64,000 nucleotides of DNA, from the NCBI GenBank assembly GCA_954871525.1, contig OX940868.1:10406056-10470055 (forward strand). Direction: 5' to 3'. The notes beneath the pieces are model-generated. The model was not told the DNA's origin. It did not search any database and worked only from the letters and a program-made list of their open reading frames with translations. The position numbers were made by a program, and so were the translations under genes. This DNA comes from Parietaria judaica (Eukaryota; Streptophyta; Magnoliopsida; Rosales; Urticaceae). Below, piece by piece: positions 59,811 through 64,000 of the stretch; within the stretch, counting starts at the first letter, position 1; the number at the start of each line of letters is the position of its first letter.

Positions 59811-60077
59811 CAAAAAAGTCTGAACGCACAAAGCGTCACTCGACACACCAAGCCACGCACAGTGACACGACATCCGGCTAGCCTCCCACGGCCGCCAGGA
59901 AACTGTCAGCTGCTTATCATCGGGTAAACTCGTATCTTTTTCTGCTAAACTAAAATTCCAAGAAGTACCCTTGAAGGTACACTGGAATTTACAAAGAGTG
60001 CCCCTCGAGGCACAAGTTTTCGCTTTTCAGCGTTATATAAAAAGAGCTCTCACGCTCGCCTTTTTGTGAAAAAGAAG

Positions 60078-60560
60078 ATATGGCAGGTCATCTCTTGGAA
60101 CAAAACACTGCGCAAACATGAATGGGAAGTCGTTTCAAAGGGACCCCTACTCCGCGCACGCAAAAACTTGGCTGGCAGGTCATCTCCGGGACACCCCCGT
60201 GCACACACGGCAGGTCATCCACGGGTAAACCCCCACAATCTTTAGAGCGTGCGACGGGGAGGGACCTGATGAAACACCCTCATAAACGCAAGCACATGGT
60301 TTTTTCCCGGGACACCCCCATACCTCTTCATAAAAAATAATCATGCTCACCCCGTTTTTACGAAAGAAGAAAATACGGAAGGTCATCTCTCAGGAGAGCT
60401 CCTGAATACGTGAATGGGGGTTATTTCGAAAGAACACCGACTCCGCGCACGCAAAAACATCGCTGGCAGGTTATCCCCGAGACACCCCCATGCACACACG
60501 GCAGGTGATCTACGTGGAAAACCCCCACGCGATCGTGAAAGCGTACGACGATAAGGTAAC
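60078..60560. repeat. ~295-bp duplication in element C 3' region
   Basis: ACTCCGCGCACGCAAAAAC, GCACACACGGCAGGT and neighbouring phrases occur first at 60148-60215 and again at 60441-60505, in the same order; AGGTCATCTCT precedes each copy (60083, 60380). The copies differ at many positions. Confidence 0.7.
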
Positions 60561-60706
60561 TAACGAAACACCCTCATGAACATAAACAAAGTGTTCATCC
60601 CAGAGACGCCACCGTACATCTTTCCAAAAAGTAAAAGCCAAAAATCCCCCTACGAGCGAAGAAAGTTTTCCACAAGGCAAAGCCTTCCGCAAAACTGGGG
60701 GGTTAA

Positions 60707-61489
60707 TGTTGGGGGATATTTTTGTAAAGTGCATTAATAAAGAAAGATTATTTAATTAATCATTTCTTTATTAATTAAATAATTTTTAAACACAAAAGTG
60801 CCATCCGGAGGCCCGTTTTCGCAAAACAAAGTGTCCAGGTGTTCCTAAAAATATGAAAACACCCAAAAGTGACATAAAATTTATGAAAAACGGACACGGG
60901 ACGGGCCCGGGAGCAAAAAAAGCTTTGAAGCACACTTTGTGGGACCCGCAGAGGCAGCAGCCTCCAGGATCGCGCCATGTGGCGCGATCTCAGTGCTGCC
61001 CCTATCCGCGGGGCCCACCAGAAGCCCACCAGCCCCACTTGGGGGCTGATCCATCCCCACTTGCACGCCACTTGCAAGCAAGTGGCCCTCTTGCAAGGAT
61101 TGTGGGCCGTCCGATCCCGCTCGGACGGCCGGGATCGTACCATCTTGATCCAGGGACCTGAAAATAAATAAATAATTGCCCAGGGACCCTTGGGACAATA
61201 TTATATTGCACATGGGCCCCTGGACCCTATTATAAATAGAAGCTCAGTTCAGTTGAAACGGTAACTCATTCGAACTCTCTCGACTCGAGTTCTCTCTCTC
61301 TCTCTCTACCCCCGATATACTCGCCTCCCCTCAGATATTATACTAATGTTGAGCGTCGGAGGTGAATCAGGGGGTACCCCCCCTGTTTCCCCTGACCACG
61401 GGTGTTATCTTTTTCAGGCTCAGAGAAGTGAGATAGTTCGTAAAAGCGGAAGCCCTGGAGGAATTTTCATAAGACCACGACCCGCCTGA
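60707..61489 (+). repeat. 3' LTR of element C, truncated
   Basis: Matches 56899 onward, including the TATA box (61231) and palindrome (60968-60989), and stops at CCCGCCTGA|ATTAGG where the 5' copy continues TAGGCTCCG. About 590 bp of the right part are missing. Confidence 0.88.
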
Positions 61490-61601
61490 ATTAGGAGACA
61501 AATTTTCTTGTCAGTGAGTTTTTCTCTTGAAGGGATTGTTGAACTAATAGATGACGAGATTAGATAATTTTATTTATCCCATACTTCTTTTCGTTATGCA
61601 G

Positions 61602-62645
61602 TGGATGCGATCCCATTTCACAGTGCTGCGATTCTTACGAATATTGCGTTTCTTGCTGTTTAAATCCATCAAAGGTGATATATTTGATTTTTTTATTTTA
61701 TTTATTTCATTTTGTGCAACGAAGTTTACTACTTTACTTTACTATAAACTAACTTACCAACTGATTTCAATAATTTATTTTGTTCTTTAAGACACTGAAG
61801 CAACATGTTGTGACCGTGAAGATTGCAAAACCCGCAACAGCAGGTAATGTTATAACTTTAAATGCGGCATGGGAATTTATCGAAGAACCTAATCTGTATT
61901 TTCCTTATTATGCTCTGAATTTTAAGTTTATGTTTTGCATGGTATCATATTTATAGATTTTGTCCACCCGTTTAGGACGATTACGTGTTATTAAGTTCAA
62001 AACTTTTTTCTCTCTGAAAAATGACATGACTTATGTTTAATTGGCTGAATTCATTAAATTATTTTGTGGGATAATAGTTATGCATATAATTCTAACTTGG
62101 TCCATCCAATTATGATTGTTTGATTTCTGCAGGAACTTATTCTGACGTTTTCGATTTCTGTATTGCGCGATGCCGTCATAACTCAGAGAGTGTTGTAAGT
62201 TAGTTCTTTGCCAAAACAAAAGAATTTCCTTCACTGAGAGACACTCGAGAACCAAAACACAGAATATAATTTCATGTGTAGTTACATGATTACCCCCATT
62301 TAATTACTGAAATAAAACGTAATTACTCAATTATAATCCGAAATACTGAAAAAGTAAGACTAATCAGGACAGAATAGAACTCCTAATGACTGATTTGCTC
62401 TTTGCGACTAAATCCCGTTGTCTGTTGAAGTTTTGTACAATTTTCATAGAAATTCATGCATCTTGAGGAAACAAAACATTTCCTAATGGTAGAATTTTGT
62501 GGAAATTGACTCATGCTAATTTTTTATTTTTTTTATTTTGTTTTTTTCATTTCCTTTCTGAGGGAGAAATCAATATTTCAGGTTCATGAAAATGCTTATC
62601 TCAGCGATTATCATCATTGTTTTTCCATACCATCAAATTCTCCAG
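61602..62645 (+). CDS. SPRING (C12orf49/SREBP regulating gene) family protein, partial
   Basis: Four exons with consistent phases: 61602-61674, 61792-61843, 62133-62194, 62582-62645. They read in order GCDPISQCCDSYEYCVSCCL, TLKQHVVTVKIAKPATAG, TYSDVFDFCIARCRHNSESV, VHENAYLSDYHHCFSIPSNS. The human SPRING protein has the same signature (CCSxYEYCVSCC ... LCLAKCRTSSQSVQHENTY), with the Cys clusters and SxSVxHEN kept. In animals the protein acts in the Golgi, assisting S1P-dependent SREBP processing; plants have homologues of unknown role. The expected N-terminal exon with membrane anchor and first Cys motif is not found upstream, where element C lies, and the C-terminal exon(s) are not found before 64000. 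It may be a cut gene or its other exons may lie outside. Confidence 0.8.
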
Positions 62646-64000
62646 GTGGGTAATTTTGACTTTTCAGTGACAATGCAGGAAGAATCACGTGTTTTATGTT
62701 ATTTTGGGTTTATAATACTGCTTTCTTAGTACGACTAAGAAAATGGTTTGATATCATGATGTAACGTTGGCCAACAGTACCACTTGTAGAAAAGAAAAAA
62801 GAAAAAAAGGAGGTTTTTACTTTTTTTGTTTCTCCAAGAAACTGTAGCGGCCCAAAATCTTTTTTAAACGGGGCCTCCGCCAGTCTTCACCACACCCAAT
62901 GAACACGGGGGGGGGGGGGAGGGAGGCTCGTATTTATAGGAAAGCCAATTCCCTGAAATTTCACCTCCAGAGGCCTGCGAATTTCTTCCCGTGAACACGG
63001 GGTTGTCGATGCCCCTAGCCCTACAAAAGGGATCGTCGATGCTTCTTGATTCGTCTTTGATGTCTTCTGGTTGTCCGCGAGTCCGTATGTTGAGTTTGGG
63101 GAAATTCGGAGGATTTTCCGGAGATCTTTGTGGTCTCCGATCTCCTCGTCGTGATGAATAATTTCAATTTATACCCTCGTCAAGTTATGACATGGGTGCT
63201 TGTCGCCTCGTTGACTTGTCGCCTCATCGGCTTGTCGGCTCGTCTCCTTGTCGCCTCATCGTCTTGTCGCCTCATCCGCCTTGTCGCCTCGTCGGCGTTG
63301 TCGCCTCGTCGCCCTGTCGACTCGTCGGCCTTGTCCTCTTCGCCTTTTTTACTCCGAGCCTTGCCAATGTTTTGGTTTGTCGGCCCCTGGTCTTTGGCTT
63401 TGATGATGGGCTTTGACTTTCGTTAATGGGCTTCGACTTTTGTCAAAATGAGCCCAATTTTTATTTATTAGAAAAAATGCACATAACAATATCCATAACT
63501 CAAAGTGAAGTATCAATTAAAGGCACGCCATTTCTTTTTTGTTGTTGTCAAAGTGAGCTAATTACCTCGTACCTATCTAAAAAAAACAGAAACCGCACCT
63601 TGGCGAGTTCAAACACCTTAAGAGAATCGACAACCACAACAATTGAGCATTGACCCTACAGATAATATATAGATTAGATCAACCTCTCGTAAGACTATTA
63701 GTGATTAATACTTTTCTCCTCTCATATGACTTCAAATTCTTTTTATTTATTAACCTCTTTATTGTTAATGTTATACGTTGAGAAAGAAACATTTTTTAAC
63801 CCTTTTTTATGGCTATTTCCTTATATTGAGAATGAGAAGTGTCATGATAACTTGAGAAGTATACCATGTGCATGTTATACTTTAATGCATTTAGAAACTT
63901 ATCGTGTACATAGGTTAATGTTAGTTAATGCACTTAAACATTTAAGAAATAGTGGATTGATTAACTTGATTTTGATTTAAAAAAAATACAAATTCTTAGA
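62646..64000. other. Intron or intergenic DNA after the SPRING exons
   Basis: No further exon recognised. 62842-63480 is GC-richer and LTR-like (TGTAGCGGCCC, a run of 13 G at about 62908, TATTTATAGG at 62932). 63199-63340 is a minisatellite with CTTGTCGCCTCATCGG-type 15-16-base units. 63490-64000 is AT-rich with nothing recognised. Confidence 0.4.
63199..63340. repeat. Minisatellite, ~15-16-bp unit
   Basis: About nine units of the type CTTGTCGCCTCATCGG / CTTGTCGCCTCGTCGG in a row. Confidence 0.8.

Larger units (their letters stand above)
56899..61489 (+). mobile_element. Non-autonomous LTR retrotransposon C (related to A), 3' LTR truncated
   Basis: 5' LTR 56899-58271 (1373 bp, TGTTGGGGG...CAACA), PBS-like TTTTGGCGCTAGAAGGAGGG at 58272 identical to element A, polypurine tract AAAACTGGGGGGTTAA before 60707, 3' LTR 60707-61489 (783 bp, cut off in the middle of R/U5). 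The LTR centre (CTCATTCGAACTCTCTCGAC, TACTAATGTTGAGCGTCGG) is shared with element A, but U3 differs. Internal 2.4 kb has no gag or pol. The two LTRs differ at only a few per cent of positions, so insertion is fairly recent. The right end was lost after insertion. Confidence 0.85.

Overview
This is a stretch of a seed-plant (eudicot-type) nuclear genome. The evidence is AT-rich intergenic DNA, genes with many short exons and GT-AG introns, plant-specific families (a GT-3 trihelix factor, an ACD6-type ankyrin/PGG membrane protein, a VARLMGL-motif TRM/LONGIFOLIA-type protein) and plant transposons (Ty3/gypsy LTR elements with antisense ORFs, a Cassandra-like 5S-bearing LTR, MULE- and PIF/Harbinger-type DNA elements). 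The species cannot be named from the sequence. Gene models were built by eye from reading frames and splice sites; no alignment or search was run.

Host genes, left to right: (1) 1-4603 (+), the 3' fifteen exons of a tomosyn/Lgl-type WD40 protein with a C-terminal R-SNARE coiled coil; (2) 5271-7800 (-), a three-exon ankyrin-repeat/PGG membrane protein of 625 aa; (3) 28523-30413 (+), a two-exon VARLMGL (TRM-like) protein of 352 aa; (4) 47133-49011 (-), a two-exon GT-3a/GT-3b-like trihelix factor of 281 aa; (5) 61602-62645 (+), four exons of a plant SPRING (C12orf49) homologue whose upstream exons are not present next to them.

The rest is mostly mobile DNA. 8226-14148 is a 5.9 kb MULE-like element with long terminal inverted repeats, a 267-bp tandem array and a nested MITE. 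16594-27212 is an LTR element with TSD ATAAC: an internally deleted gag-pol remnant on the plus strand and a large antisense ORF with a Transposase_28/PF04195-like segment. 33197-41835 is a second LTR element with TSD TGTGT: no pol, a captured F-box (SKIP14-like) gene fragment, minisatellites and another decayed antisense ORF. 42074-42869 is a solo LTR. 56899-61489 is a third, non-autonomous LTR element related to the first, with a truncated 3' LTR next to the SPRING exons. 56430-56768 is a Cassandra-like LTR carrying a 5S rRNA-like segment. 54612-56182 is a PIF/Harbinger element with a transposase remnant. Foldback/MITE elements with GGGT-type ends sit at 14805-15815, 15883-16123, 43426-43675, 44447-45436 and 50907-51932.

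The genes do not form a pathway; they are independent plant genes separated by nested transposons. The most interesting signals are the F-box gene captured by a pol-less LTR element, promoter-deleting lesions in the 5' LTRs of both TSD-bounded LTR elements, antisense genes in both elements, the shared GGGT-end foldback family with perfect 9-bp duplications, and the SPRING gene cut at the edge of an LTR element.
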